Notes: generated by a model not told the origin, from the letters alone. A stretch of DNA of 64,000 bases from Neobacillus paridis (GCF_016765675.1 NZ_JAESWB010000168.1:496001-560000), one strand, 5' to 3'; positions 44,323 to 53,896 are shown, counted from the first letter of the stretch. Numbers and translations: made by a program.

Positions 44323-45657
44323 ATGCCATCCAACAAGGTTATTGCGATTCGAGAAAGTCTAAAAAGCAAGCTGCAGCCGTCAGAGGATTTGGTTTTTAAA
44401 GAGAAATTTACGAAAGAAAAATATTTGGAAGTACTGTACATAAAAACGATTTCGGATGAAGTGGTTTTGCATGAAAATGTGGTGAAACCCTTTTTTGAAA
44501 CCGATAGTCCTGAAGATTTCCTCAACTATCTGCAATCCCATGCCCAGATAAAAGCGTATGAAAATGAGCAGAAAGCGATTGATGATGTATTGCGGGGTGA
44601 AGCGGTTCTTTTCTATCAGGATCATGTTTTTTTGTTTGATTGCAAAGTGGACCGAAATAATGCCGTTTTGGATACCACCGTCGAGACCACCATCCAGGGA
44701 CCGCAATCAGGTTTTAGTGAAAGCCTGCCAGTAAATCTGGGCTTGATTCGCCACCGTTATCCACACACGTCTTTAATGGTGGAATCGACGGAGGTGGGAA
44801 GACTCTCGAAAACGAAAGTGATGATTCTTCATGATTCCAAGTTTGCAGATCCTGTAACAGTGAAGAGAATCAAAAAATTCTTGGGCGAAGTAAATATTGA
44901 TATGTTGGAAACGGGAGAGCAGCTGTTTGATTCGTTGAAGAAATCCAACAGGGCACTATTCCCGTTGATGCTAGTTACCGAAAGACCTGACAGGGTGGCC
45001 GTAAACTTATCCAATGGAAAGGTCATTATTCTCGTTCAGGGTTCTCCATATGCTGTTATCTTGCCAACTGTGATGAAGGATTTAATGTCCTCAATGGAGG
45101 ATATTTATCAATCCTATTGGATTGCAAAGTTTTTACAGCTACTCCGTTATACGGCCTTTAATGTTAGTATGATTCTTCCCGGTCTTTATGTGGCTATTAG
45201 CAGCTACAATCCAGAGGTTTTTCGTGTTCAATTGGCATTGTCAATTGCTGGCAGCAGGACCGGTATCCCGTACCCATCCTTTGTTGAGGTTCTATTAATG
45301 CTATTTATGATGGAACTCTTGATTGAGGCAAGCATCAGGCTGCCTAAAGCGATTGGACCAACAGCAACAACCGTTGGCGGTCTAATATTGGGACAAGCCG
45401 CCGCTGAAGCAGGACTGGCCAGCAATATTATGACTGTCATTGTATCATTTGTGGCGATCTCCAACTTTGTTATCCCAATCAATGCCTTCAGTTTCACAAT
45501 TAGAGTTTTGAAGTATTTTATTTTATTATTATCAACGCTCTTCGGACTTGTTGGCGTCGTCCTTGGTTTCTTTATGATTATTGCCTACATGGTTAAACTG
45601 GATAGTTTTGGTGAGGCATTTTTGTCAGCGCTTCAAAGTAAACCAGGAAAACAATGA
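44323..45657 (+). CDS. GerA-family spore germinant receptor subunit A
   Basis: A 444-residue inner spore-membrane protein. A soluble N-terminal part of two subdomains (about 1-265) precedes about five membrane helices (from YTAFNVSMILPGLYVAISSYNPE). Conserved signatures are ESTEVGRLSKTKV, GSPYAVILPTV and TAT-TVGGLILGQAA. It is the A subunit of a receptor ring that senses a nutrient germinant. The N-terminal domain lacks the long repetitive extension of some GerA proteins. A forespore promoter is expected but only poor sigma-G-like matches are seen. The stop overlaps the next gene. Confidence 0.93.
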   Translation: MPSNKVIAIRESLKSKLQPSEDLVFKEKFTKEKYLEVLYIKTISDEVVLHENVVKPFFETDSPEDFLNYLQSHAQIKAYENEQKAIDDVLRGEAVLFYQDHVFLFDCKVDRNNAVLDTTVETTIQGPQSGFSESLPVNLGLIRHRYPHTSLMVESTEVGRLSKTKVMILHDSKFADPVTVKRIKKFLGEVNIDMLETGEQLFDSLKKSNRALFPLMLVTERPDRVAVNLSNGKVIILVQGSPYAVILPTVMKDLMSSMEDIYQSYWIAKFLQLLRYTAFNVSMILPGLYVAISSYNPEVFRVQLALSIAGSRTGIPYPSFVEVLLMLFMMELLIEASIRLPKAIGPTATTVGGLILGQAAAEAGLASNIMTVIVSFVAISNFVIPINAFSFTIRVLKYFILLLSTLFGLVGVVLGFFMIIAYMVKLDSFGEAFLSALQSKPGKQ

Positions 45658-46751
45658 ATGATAGAGGGGGGAGGCTGTTGAATCGGTATTTTCTCTATTT
45701 AGTGTTATTAAATATGTTCGTCAATGTCATCATATTTGTCCCCAAGATCTTAATTGAATACCGCTACGAAGGTGCGGTTATGGGGGTTGTCATTGCAGTT
45801 CCGATTGGGATGGCTCTTACCTATCTTTATAGCACTGCGATGAATCAGTTCCCGGAACAGGGACTGCCGGAAATAGTAGAACAGGGAAAGCATCGGAAGT
45901 TAACCATTCTTTTTTTTGGCACGATTCAATTCATGTGGTTCACAGCAGGCCTGATCACTTTGATTGGATTTATTGATATTTTATCAAGGTTTGTCAATCC
46001 GGAAATGCCTAAGCTGGGCTTACTCGGCATTTATTTAGCAGGCATTTTTCTGATTATTCAGCTGCCGACGCAAAGAATCATGTATTTCCTCGAAATTGTT
46101 TTACTGATAAATATTCCGTTAATTAGCTTAATCATTTTTAAGGCGTTTATAAATGAATACTTAAGCTGGGATTCAATTCTTGAGGTCGGTACACATATTT
46201 TTACGAGACCAAGTTTAAAAGCAGTTGCCGCGGCAACTTATTGTTTTTCCGGTTATATGAATCTGATCATTTTTAATCGTTTAATCAGGGGAAAGTTAAA
46301 AATTTGGAACTTTACAGCGATTCTTTTTTTAGGCCTGTTTAATCTATTCACCACCTTTCTGATTCCAATTGGTTTCCACGGTTCGGATGGGGCCCAGGAA
46401 TATCTTTATCCGTGGATCTCAACCTCGGACTCGCTTCGATTGGTTTATAGTCCAATCGAAAGAGCAATCTTTTTATTCTTAATGTTTTATATGAGTATCA
46501 CGCTTGTTAGTGTATCCGTTCACTGGCATGTTGCCTATGAATTAATAAAGGGAATGTTTAAGGGAAAAATCAGTAAAAAAAAGAATGGGTTGATTCTTGG
46601 CTACTTTACCGTTTTAGCGGTTCTTGGCGTGATTTATTTTAATTCGCTTCTATTAAATAGATTAACTGTTTATTGGATGATTTTCCGTCTTGGTGTTGAA
46701 ATAGTGATTGTTGCAGGATTTGTCTTATGGGCAAGGAGGCGGACAACTTGA
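45654..46751 (+). CDS. GerB-family germinant receptor permease subunit
   Basis: A 365-residue integral membrane protein with ten hydrophobic segments of the amino acid/polyamine transporter fold; the B subunit binds the germinant. The ATG at 45654 overlaps the gerA stop (ATGA) and follows AGGAAAA. A TTG at 45678 behind GGGGGGAGG is an equally good start, so the true N-terminus may begin NRYFLYLVLLN. Its end overlaps the C subunit. Confidence 0.92.
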   Translation: MNDRGGRLLNRYFLYLVLLNMFVNVIIFVPKILIEYRYEGAVMGVVIAVPIGMALTYLYSTAMNQFPEQGLPEIVEQGKHRKLTILFFGTIQFMWFTAGLITLIGFIDILSRFVNPEMPKLGLLGIYLAGIFLIIQLPTQRIMYFLEIVLLINIPLISLIIFKAFINEYLSWDSILEVGTHIFTRPSLKAVAAATYCFSGYMNLIIFNRLIRGKLKIWNFTAILFLGLFNLFTTFLIPIGFHGSDGAQEYLYPWISTSDSLRLVYSPIERAIFLFLMFYMSITLVSVSVHWHVAYELIKGMFKGKISKKKNGLILGYFTVLAVLGVIYFNSLLLNRLTVYWMIFRLGVEIVIVAGFVLWARRRTT

Positions 46752-47848
46752 GGTTAACTTCTAAATGGAAATTATCGTTCAATATATTTTTGACCTTCAT
46801 GTTGCTAAGTGGCTGTGGATTTAAAGATATTGACAAGCGTTTTTTTGTTGTCAGTATTGGAGTTGATCTTGCTAAAAACAGTTCAAAAAAATATCTCGTC
46901 AGTCTGAAATTTGCTGTTCCCAAAACGACCAGGGAAAGTCCAGCAGAATACCAAATTGTGTCCGAAGAGGCAAACTCGATATCTGAAGCGGTACGAATTA
47001 TCAAAACAAAGGTTGATAAAGAGATTGACTTCAGTCATACGAAGGTCATTTTGCTAGGGGAAGAGCTGGTAAAACGAAGAGGAAATGCCGGAGTCAATTA
47101 TTGGTTCGTTCGAAGGCGGGATGTCCAGTCCATTGCCTGGATAGCTGTAGGGAAACCAAGTGCATTGGCTGTTTTAAAGGTCAAACCAACATCAGAGTAC
47201 TTTCCATCAAACGCTTTGTTTCTCGCTTTAGGAAAGGACGGTTCCGAGACACCATATGTGATATCGGAATTTATGTATGATTTTAAATTTAGAGCAATTG
47301 AACGGGGGATCGATCCTGTTTTGCCGATCATCAAAGCCAAAAAGGATTTCCTGGAAATCAATACCGTTGGACTTTTTAACAAAAGTAAAATGCTGCTGGA
47401 ACTTCAACCGGAAGAGACCAAGATGCTTAATTTCTTTCTGAATCGTGAGGAAAAGTCTTCACTGTGGGGGAAAAAGGGACAAACAAACATGATTGTGAAT
47501 ACAGAAAAGGTAAAATCAAAATATAAAATCTATACACCGAAAGGAAAAAGGCCCTACATTCAATTCGATGTCTCGGTAGATGGAGTTCTTGAAGAAACAA
47601 CAAAAAGAATTGCCAATAAACAATTATCGAAATATGAAAAGGTCATCGGTAAGCAATTTTCCAAAGAAGCTTTGAGGGTCTTGCGTAAAATCCAAAAAGC
47701 AGGTTTGGACCCTGTAGGATTCGGCCTTCGTTATCGGTCAAGGCATTTTAATGATAATGACTGGAAAGAGTGGCAAAGGATTTATCCTACCATTGACTTT
47801 AAGGTTCATACAAAAGTGCAAATTTCCGATACCGGGTTAATAGAGTAA
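46748..47848 (+). CDS. Ger(x)C family germination lipoprotein
   Basis: A 366-residue lipoprotein subunit. The signal peptide ends in the lipobox LLSGC, with the cysteine at about residue 21. A three-domain GerC body follows, including FFVVSIGVDLAK, SFSHTKVILLGE-like and RRRDVQS segments. The TTG at 46748 lies 9 bases after AAGGAGG and overlaps the upstream stop as TTGA; the earlier ATG at 46727 has no ribosome binding site. With the preceding A and B genes it forms a complete germinant receptor, showing that the organism sporulates. Confidence 0.92.
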   Translation: MRLTSKWKLSFNIFLTFMLLSGCGFKDIDKRFFVVSIGVDLAKNSSKKYLVSLKFAVPKTTRESPAEYQIVSEEANSISEAVRIIKTKVDKEIDFSHTKVILLGEELVKRRGNAGVNYWFVRRRDVQSIAWIAVGKPSALAVLKVKPTSEYFPSNALFLALGKDGSETPYVISEFMYDFKFRAIERGIDPVLPIIKAKKDFLEINTVGLFNKSKMLLELQPEETKMLNFFLNREEKSSLWGKKGQTNMIVNTEKVKSKYKIYTPKGKRPYIQFDVSVDGVLEETTKRIANKQLSKYEKVIGKQFSKEALRVLRKIQKAGLDPVGFGLRYRSRHFNDNDWKEWQRIYPTIDFKVHTKVQISDTGLIE

Positions 47849-47853
47849 AAAAG

Positions 47854-48031
47854 AAAAGCGTAAGCGCCTTGAATAGCCCCGACAAGCAAATGTTCTTCGA
47901 CCCTAAAAGTCCGCTTTTTGACTTTTTGGGTCGAAGGTTATTTGACCTCGAGCTGCTTAAAGCTATCGCTTTGCGCAAGATACTCGAGGAGCTTTCGGGG
48001 TTGAAAACTGGCTAGGCGCTGCAGCTGGACA
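47854..48031 (+). repeat. Large branched structured repeat (about 178 nt)
   Basis: Nested pairing closes the element: AGCGCCT (47863-47869) with AGGCGCT (48014-48020), then CCCCGA (47877-47882) with TCGGGG (47995-48000). Inside are two hairpins. One is a 17-bp arm pair with a single mismatch (47895-47911 with 47920-47936) and the other is closed by CCTCGAG/CTCGAGG (47946-47989). It ends GCGCTGCAGCTGGACA, shared in reverse with the element at 12809. It has the look of the short dispersed repeats known from Bacillus genomes. Confidence 0.8.
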
Positions 48032-48034
48032 AGC

Positions 48035-48064
48035 AAAGGCATGCCTTAGTAGGACATGCCTTTT
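48035..48064. terminator. Terminator hairpin of the radical SAM gene
   Basis: AAAGGCATGCCT pairs with AGGACATGCCTTT with one bulge around TAGT, at 6 bases from the minus-strand stop codon. Confidence 0.65.
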
Positions 48065-48070
48065 AATGAT

Positions 48071-49234
48071 TCAAATCGATCCCGTGCTTTGGCGCATTGC
48101 CTGCGGAATATAGATGCAAAATGGTTCGCTTTCCAAATAGTCGCCGGTAACAGCATATGTTCGCGAGCGGGAACCACCGCAAATTTTGTTGTATTCGCAA
48201 ATGCCGCATTTTCCTTTATAGTTGTCTGGTCGCCGCAGCTGCTTTAATACCTCTGACTCCCGGTAAACTTTGGCAAGCGGTGTTTCTCGGACATTTCCAC
48301 AAACAATTGGTAATAGACCACTGGGCATGATTTCGCCGATATGTGAGACAAAAATAAAGCCATTGCCATCATTCACACCTTTAGGAGCGCGCTTTAACCC
48401 GTCATGCATTGAAGCAAAATCAGTTGTAATCGTATCCTCATAGTGGATTTCACCTTTTTCAATTAAATGATCGCGCATTTTTTGCTGCAGTACCACCCGG
48501 CGGTAGTGTTGCGCCGCAGTTGTTTTAATATCGTATGGCGCTGTTTTGCTTAGCTCATACAGCCAGCGAAACACCTTTTCGTGTTCAACCGGAGAGATAC
48601 AGGCATCCAATTGTCCGCGCCCGGTTGGAACGAGCAGGAAGATGTACCACATAACTGCCCCAAGCTCAGCCACAAGCTCGGACATTTTTTCGAGTGAATC
48701 ATAATTGTAACGGGAAATCACGGTATTGATTTGCAGCGGCATTTCCAGTTCATTTAAGTATTTGATTTTCTCAAGTGTCAGTTCGAAGGAACCAGGGGTA
48801 CCGCGGAAATAATCGTGAATTTCCGGTGTAGGGCCATCGAGACTGAAGCCCCAGCGGGAAAGTCCGACTTCTTTAGCTTGTTTCATTTTCTCAATCGTTA
48901 CGTTCGGGGTGGCACTAGGGGTCATCGAGACACGCATTCCTTTTTTAATCGCATAGTCAGCTAATTCAAATAAGTCTTCCCGCATCATGCAATCCCCGCC
49001 GGTAAACACGAGCATCGGATTATCCATTTCATAAATTTGATCAATCAATTCAATGCCTTCCTCATGCGTAAGTTCCCGCGGATCCGGAGTAGTTTGCGCA
49101 TCTGCACGGCAGTGCACGCATTTCAGTTGACAAGCCCGCGTGACCTCCCATATGACAATAAAAGGGTTTTGGTCATAATTGATGGCCTTGCCGATTCCAT
49201 GTGGATGTCCTTTTCCAATTCCTTGCATATTCAT
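48071..49234 (-). CDS. Radical SAM/SPASM protein (TIGR04053-like)
   Basis: A 387-residue iron-sulfur enzyme. The radical SAM cluster motif CQLKCVHC is near residue 37, then GGDCMMR (the GGE-like motif) and SLDGPTPEIHDYFRG. The C-terminal SPASM region has cysteines in PIVCGN and KGKCGICEYNKICGG ... PFCIYIP for auxiliary clusters. The fold is that of peptide-modifying or heme-pathway enzymes, and the substrate is unknown. A short His/Gly-rich start (GKGHPHGIGK) is unusual. No precursor peptide gene is adjacent. The start is uncertain: TTG at 49240 and ATGs at 49234 and 49228 are in frame. Confidence 0.85.
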   Translation of the reverse strand: MNMQGIGKGHPHGIGKAINYDQNPFIVIWEVTRACQLKCVHCRADAQTTPDPRELTHEEGIELIDQIYEMDNPMLVFTGGDCMMREDLFELADYAIKKGMRVSMTPSATPNVTIEKMKQAKEVGLSRWGFSLDGPTPEIHDYFRGTPGSFELTLEKIKYLNELEMPLQINTVISRYNYDSLEKMSELVAELGAVMWYIFLLVPTGRGQLDACISPVEHEKVFRWLYELSKTAPYDIKTTAAQHYRRVVLQQKMRDHLIEKGEIHYEDTITTDFASMHDGLKRAPKGVNDGNGFIFVSHIGEIMPSGLLPIVCGNVRETPLAKVYRESEVLKQLRRPDNYKGKCGICEYNKICGGSRSRTYAVTGDYLESEPFCIYIPQAMRQSTGSI

Positions 49235-49379
49235 CACCAAGCTTTTCTCATTTTAAACTAAATTGTGACTATATATTTATTATAAATTTGTCTTCGTCAC
49301 GTGGATGCAAGGAATGTTACAATATATCTACATTCTATTAAGTTTTCATTATTAAAAATTAGAATTAGGTGAAGTCGTA

Positions 49380-50003
49380 ATGTCGAAGAGAATGATCAGT
49401 ATCGGCGTATTTTTGCTGATTATCATAATTGGTTTTTTTCAAAAAGATGAATTACTTCTGTTAATAAAAGCGGGTGGCACGGGATCGATTTTGGTTAGCA
49501 TGCTGTTTGTGGCGATATGCGTCTTTTTCCCGCTCGTTCCTTTTCCCGTTTTGGCAGGGGTTATTGGAGCAGTCTTCGGCGCCGCTCAGGGAGCGATAAT
49601 AACATTATCTGGCGCAATGGTTGGGACCATGGGGTTTTATTATTTAAGCAGGTATGGGTTCAGGGACTATGCCGAGAAAAAACTGCAGCAATACCCGAAT
49701 GTCCAAAAATACGAAGAATGGCTCATCCGTCATTCTTTTGTTGCCATCTTAACTTGCAGGATTTTTCCGATAATGCCATCTCCGGTGATTAATATAATTT
49801 GCGGCATTAGTCATGTGAACTGGGTGATCTTTTTCACTGCGTCGGTAATTGGCAAAATCCCCAATATCTTGATTTTGTCATTTGCCGGTGCTTCATTTCA
49901 GCAAAACAAGCTGTTTTCATTTGGCTTATACGGTACCTATTTGCTGGTCATATTCCTCATATATATTGTGATTATTTTTCGCCGTAGGAAAACTATTAAA
50001 TGA
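49380..50003 (+). CDS. TVP38/TMEM64 (VTT/DedA-like) membrane protein
   Basis: A 207-residue polytopic protein of the VTT family, with about five hydrophobic segments. The signature region ICVFFPLVPFPVLAGVIGAVFGAAQGAIITLSGA and RHSFVAILTCRIFPIMPSPVIN-type loop are present. Relatives scramble or transport lipids, including undecaprenyl phosphate for DedA. AGGTGA precedes the ATG. Its last 8 bases overlap the end of the convergent hypothetical gene. Confidence 0.87.
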   Translation: MSKRMISIGVFLLIIIIGFFQKDELLLLIKAGGTGSILVSMLFVAICVFFPLVPFPVLAGVIGAVFGAAQGAIITLSGAMVGTMGFYYLSRYGFRDYAEKKLQQYPNVQKYEEWLIRHSFVAILTCRIFPIMPSPVINIICGISHVNWVIFFTASVIGKIPNILILSFAGASFQQNKLFSFGLYGTYLLVIFLIYIVIIFRRRKTIK

Positions 50004-50346
50004 CTCTTTGCATGTTCCAGTCATTTTGGTTTTCGATAACGATCATCTTTTTAAAAAAGCTTTTTAAAATGAGCCATTTGGCTGGGTAAGAGTAAATATA
50101 ATCCTCCATCACTTGCTGAGAATAGGAAATGAAGCAATCCAATTGCTGATCTTCTTTTTTCAGGTCATATAAAAGGGCGTGCGGATTTGTGTAATAATCC
50201 GTCAGTTGGGAGGGATTAAGCTTGACGATGTTGATATTTTGGTTCGTGATATATTTCACGATAGATTCCTGCTGCAGCGAGATGGTTTCATCCTTTGTGA
50301 GGCCACTAAACAGGATGCGATCATTGATATAATAGATCCCCTTCAA
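49996..50346 (-). CDS. Hypothetical protein, 116 residues
   Basis: I do not recognise the family. It is a soluble, mixed alpha/beta-looking protein starting MKGIYYINDRILFSGLTKDETI and containing an aromatic, charge-balanced middle (PSQLTDYYTNPHALLYDLKKEDQQLDC) and VMEDYIYSYPAKWLILKSFFKK. The first strand, Gln-rich helix and IVKYITNQN pattern are loosely like the N-terminal domain of a serine resolvase, but no catalytic serine motif is seen. AGGTGTT precedes the ATG. It overlaps the TVP38 gene tail by 8 bases. Confidence 0.65.
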   Translation of the reverse strand: MKGIYYINDRILFSGLTKDETISLQQESIVKYITNQNINIVKLNPSQLTDYYTNPHALLYDLKKEDQQLDCFISYSQQVMEDYIYSYPAKWLILKSFFKKMIVIENQNDWNMQRVI

Positions 50347-50708
50347 TTAATAACACCTCTTTTAAATCATTGTTGCTATTGTTATTGACAGGGATGGCAG
50401 GAAGTATACATGCGGTCATTGACAAAAAAATACCCGGTTATTTACCGGGCTCTCAAAAAAAAATCTATATAAAGGGGGTGGAGGTTGAAAGGTTCTTTTC
50501 TGAACCACGTTTATATCATAACAAGTAATTATTAACAAATTATTAACGAAACATTAATAGTTTAAGAAAATCAATCCCGCTGGCAAATCATTATTCTAGG
50601 AATAGCAGTCACTTTAATATAAATGTGTTAGGAATCAAATGTCTAGTATTTAGGGTTGTTAAGCTGCTGTCTTACGCCACCGATTCTATGTGGCAGGAGG
50701 GATCGAAA
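50347..50708 (+). other. 362-bp intergenic region before the first hydroxylase operon
   Basis: It contains a small hairpin (CCCGG-TTATTTA-CCGGG, 50433-50449) and a run of A. A very strong ribosome-binding sequence (AAAGGGGGTGGAGG) then abuts a TTG that opens a 16-codon ORF (50485-50535, LKGSFLNHVYIITSNY). The rest is AT-rich with ATTAACAAATTATTAACGAAACATTAA. No promoter hexamers could be assigned with confidence. The mini-ORF may be a leader peptide or chance. Confidence 0.4.
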
Positions 50709-53039
50709 ATGGAGGTAATTGGCAAAAGTGTTATTCGGAAAGAGGCTTGGGATAAAGTATCCGGGCGGGCTAGATACACGAATGACTTTCAATCCGTAGG
50801 GATGTTGTCGGCACAGATGGTGATCAGCCCATACGGACATGCGAAAATTGCTGGCATCGATACATCAAAAGCATGGCAGGTTCCGGGTGTTAGAGCGATC
50901 CTCTCCGGTAAGCGTTATCCGCTTACAGGTGAGGCCATTCGGGACCGGCCGCCGATAGCGGTAGACAAAGTTCGCTATCACGGCGAGCCAGTGGCGGTTG
51001 TGGTCGCTGATACGCCTTCACAAGCAAAGACAGCCGCCGATCTCATAAACGTAAAATATGAATTGCTTCCGGTGGTAAATTCACCGACACAAGCTTTTCA
51101 AAAAGGAGCACCCCTTGTTCATGAACACCTTGGAGAGTACAAAAAAGAAGAGGACTCCCTTCCGGTGCCAGGTACCAATATTGCCACCCATATAAAAATT
51201 CGGAAAGGAGATATGGAACAGGGCTGGGCGGAAAGTGAAACGGTGGTGGAGGCGAGTTTTTCCTTTGCCCCTTCGGATCACGCGGCAATGGAAACGAGAT
51301 GTGCCACGGCCGAGATCCAGCCCGACGGCACGATCATTATCATGACTTCATCGCAGGCACCATTCATGGTGAAGCGGCTGCTTGCCGATTACTTTGATGA
51401 GGACATGGGGAAAATCATCGTTCATACTCCTCTTGTTGGCGGAGCGTATGGCGGAAAAGCTGCCGTTCAACTGGAGGTGCTTGCTTACTTGGCTTCAAAA
51501 GAATTGGGCGGGAAACCAGTAAAGCTTTTTAATACAAGGGAAGAAGATATTTTAACATCGCCGTGCCATATCGGCCTTGACGCGACAGTAAAATTGGGTG
51601 CCGATCGAAATGGAAAGATAAAGGCGGCGGAAATACGCTATTTGTGGGACGGCGGAGCTTATTCCGATAAAGCCATCGATGTCACCAGATCAGGTACTGT
51701 TGATTGTACCGGCCCTTACAATATCGCCAATGTCTGGTGCGATTCATACTGCATGTATACGAATCATCCTTATGCCGCGCCATTCCGGGGGTTTAGTCAT
51801 TCCGAACTGTCGTTTGCGATTGAACGGACAATGGACCTGTTGGCTCAGAAATTAAATATCGACCCGCTCCAGCTGCGATATCTGAATGCGATCATGCCCG
51901 GTGATACAACACCGACGAGGGTGAGGCTGACGAAAAGCAATGTTGGCGATTTACGAAAATGCATTGAAAAATTGCGGGAATTAATCCAATGGGACGAGGG
52001 ACCGATTAAGGTTATCAATGATCGATTTATTCGAGTAAAAGGGGTGAGCTGCAGCTGGAAAACATCGACAATTGACCCGAATGCTCCTTCCGGGGCTATT
52101 TTGACGTTTAATCGGGATGGCAGTATTAATTTAATGTCTGGGGTAGTGGAGATCGGAACGGGAACGAAAACGATTTTGGCTCAAATCTTGGCTGAAAAAC
52201 TGAAAATGGATGTGGACAAAGTTCATGTCCGCATGGAGGTGGATACCCAGACAACACCGGAGCATTGGAAGACCGTTGCGAGTAGGGGAACCTATATGGC
52301 AGGAAGAGCTGTTTTAGAGGCAGCGGAAGATGTCATTCGGCAGTTGAAAGAAGTGGCAGCATGTGTTTTAAGAGCCCCCGAGGAAGATTTGGAGGTTGGC
52401 GGAAGCCGTGTCTTTCTTCGCGACGATCCGGTTATCGGGCTGCATTTTAAAGATATTTGCTATGGCTACAAGTATCCAAATGGGAATACGATTGGCGGTC
52501 AAATCATCGGTCGCGGCAATTTTGTCTTACGGCATCTTACCGGTTTAGATCCGGAAACAGGTGAGGGAAAACCGGGTCCGGAATGGACACCGGCAGCCTA
52601 TGGAGTGGAAATTGAATTGGACCGGAGAGATTATACGTATCGGCTGGTGAAGGCATGTACGGTTTTGGATATTGGCCGGGTAATGAATCAAAAAGCTGCT
52701 GAGGGTCAAGTAATGGGAGCGATGAGTATGGGATTGGCTTTCGCCGGTCGGGAAACCTTTTATTTTGATGACCTCGGCCGGGTACTAAACCCGCAACTGC
52801 GGACTTATCGACCGCTGAGGTATGGCGAAAATCCGGAATATGTAGTCGGCTTTGTTGAAACCCCACAGCTTGATTCGCCTTATGGAGCACGCGGGGCAGG
52901 AGAACATGGGTTAATGGGGATGCCGGGGGCTCTTGGAAATGCCTTATCATTGGCTGCCGGTGTACAGCTTAACCATTTGCCGCTCATTCCGGAGTTAATT
53001 TGGCGGGCAAAGGAGGCCAAACATCATGCTTCCCTTTGA
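50709..53039 (+). CDS. Molybdenum hydroxylase large subunit (xanthine dehydrogenase family), operon 1
   Basis: A 776-residue molybdopterin-binding subunit of the xanthine oxidase family, which hydroxylates heterocycles or aldehydes using water. The N-terminal a/b hammerhead domain (GRARYTNDFQ...) leads into Moco-binding segments GGAYGGKAAVQLE and YAAPFRGFSHSE, and the catalytic glutamate in RGAGEHGLMG near the C-terminus. The CODH-specific active-site loop (AYxCSFR) is absent. The ATG at 50709 follows AGGAGGGATC. It overlaps the FAD subunit by 14 bases. Its substrate cannot be told from sequence. A paralogue lies at 58345-60690. Confidence 0.88.
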   Translation: MEVIGKSVIRKEAWDKVSGRARYTNDFQSVGMLSAQMVISPYGHAKIAGIDTSKAWQVPGVRAILSGKRYPLTGEAIRDRPPIAVDKVRYHGEPVAVVVADTPSQAKTAADLINVKYELLPVVNSPTQAFQKGAPLVHEHLGEYKKEEDSLPVPGTNIATHIKIRKGDMEQGWAESETVVEASFSFAPSDHAAMETRCATAEIQPDGTIIIMTSSQAPFMVKRLLADYFDEDMGKIIVHTPLVGGAYGGKAAVQLEVLAYLASKELGGKPVKLFNTREEDILTSPCHIGLDATVKLGADRNGKIKAAEIRYLWDGGAYSDKAIDVTRSGTVDCTGPYNIANVWCDSYCMYTNHPYAAPFRGFSHSELSFAIERTMDLLAQKLNIDPLQLRYLNAIMPGDTTPTRVRLTKSNVGDLRKCIEKLRELIQWDEGPIKVINDRFIRVKGVSCSWKTSTIDPNAPSGAILTFNRDGSINLMSGVVEIGTGTKTILAQILAEKLKMDVDKVHVRMEVDTQTTPEHWKTVASRGTYMAGRAVLEAAEDVIRQLKEVAACVLRAPEEDLEVGGSRVFLRDDPVIGLHFKDICYGYKYPNGNTIGGQIIGRGNFVLRHLTGLDPETGEGKPGPEWTPAAYGVEIELDRRDYTYRLVKACTVLDIGRVMNQKAAEGQVMGAMSMGLAFAGRETFYFDDLGRVLNPQLRTYRPLRYGENPEYVVGFVETPQLDSPYGARGAGEHGLMGMPGALGNALSLAAGVQLNHLPLIPELIWRAKEAKHHASL

Positions 53040-53865
53040 CTTTGATTATTACCGTCCGGAAACGTTGCAAGAGGCTGTTGAGCTATATCAAAAGCAGGCA
53101 GGCCAAGGAAAGCAGGTCATCTTTTTTTCTGGAGGAACCGAATTAATCACCCTCGGAAGAATTGATTTAGCTTATGTTGATGCCGTTATTGATATTAAAG
53201 GGATTGCTGAATGTAAGATCATCAAGTCCGAAGGCAGTCAACTGCTGCTGGGCAGCGCGCTTTCGTTAACGCAAATTGAAGAAGCGAATCCATTTCCATT
53301 ATTAACGAAAGTCGCTAGTGAAGTAGCTGACCATACCGCCCGCGGTAAAATTACTTTAGGCGGCAATATTTGCGCCCAGATTTTTTACCGAGAGGCCGTT
53401 TTGCCGTTTTTGCTTGCCGACAGTCAGCTGATGATTGTCGGTCCTGAAGGGATCAAGACGGTGCAAATCCATGAAATTTTTCAAGGACAATTGCAATTGA
53501 AACGTGGAGAAATGCTGGTTCAGACCGCTACAGACCGCCGCTTTATCGAAGCGCCGTTTTATGCTGTCAAACGACGCCAACAATGGGATACCGGCTATCC
53601 GCTAATAACGCTAGCTGCTTTAAAAATTGGTCAAGAGATAAGGGTGGCAATCAGTGGTCTATGTCCATTTCCATTTCGTTCAGCGGAGCTTGAGGCGCAT
53701 CTCAATAGGTGGGGACAGGCGGCAGAATCCCGAATTGCCGGTGCACTTTCCGTGCTGCCCAAACCAATTTTAGACGATGTTGAGGGTTCGGCTGAATATC
53801 GTATTTTCGTATTACGGAATTTGTTGTACGACGCGCTTTCTGTATTAGAAGGGTCGAGAGTTTGA
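53026..53865 (+). CDS. Molybdenum hydroxylase FAD-binding subunit, operon 1
   Basis: A 279-residue FAD-binding PCMH-type subunit (CoxM/XdhB-like) that passes electrons from the iron-sulfur subunit to the acceptor. FFSGGTELITLGR and KITLGGNICAQIFYREAVLPFLLAD are the flavin-binding regions, and a C-terminal CO dehydrogenase flavoprotein domain follows (SGLCPFPFRSAELE). It begins within the large-subunit gene. Confidence 0.88.
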   Translation: MLPFDFDYYRPETLQEAVELYQKQAGQGKQVIFFSGGTELITLGRIDLAYVDAVIDIKGIAECKIIKSEGSQLLLGSALSLTQIEEANPFPLLTKVASEVADHTARGKITLGGNICAQIFYREAVLPFLLADSQLMIVGPEGIKTVQIHEIFQGQLQLKRGEMLVQTATDRRFIEAPFYAVKRRQQWDTGYPLITLAALKIGQEIRVAISGLCPFPFRSAELEAHLNRWGQAAESRIAGALSVLPKPILDDVEGSAEYRIFVLRNLLYDALSVLEGSRV

Positions 53866-53896
53866 TTGCTAGCGGTGGAGAGGAAGGTGAATTAAC

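Noticed and set aside
48071..49234. Radical SAM gene as part of a RiPP biosynthetic cluster
   Set aside because: No precursor peptide, leader-peptidase or exporter gene lies beside it. The neighbours are ger genes and a TVP38 protein.
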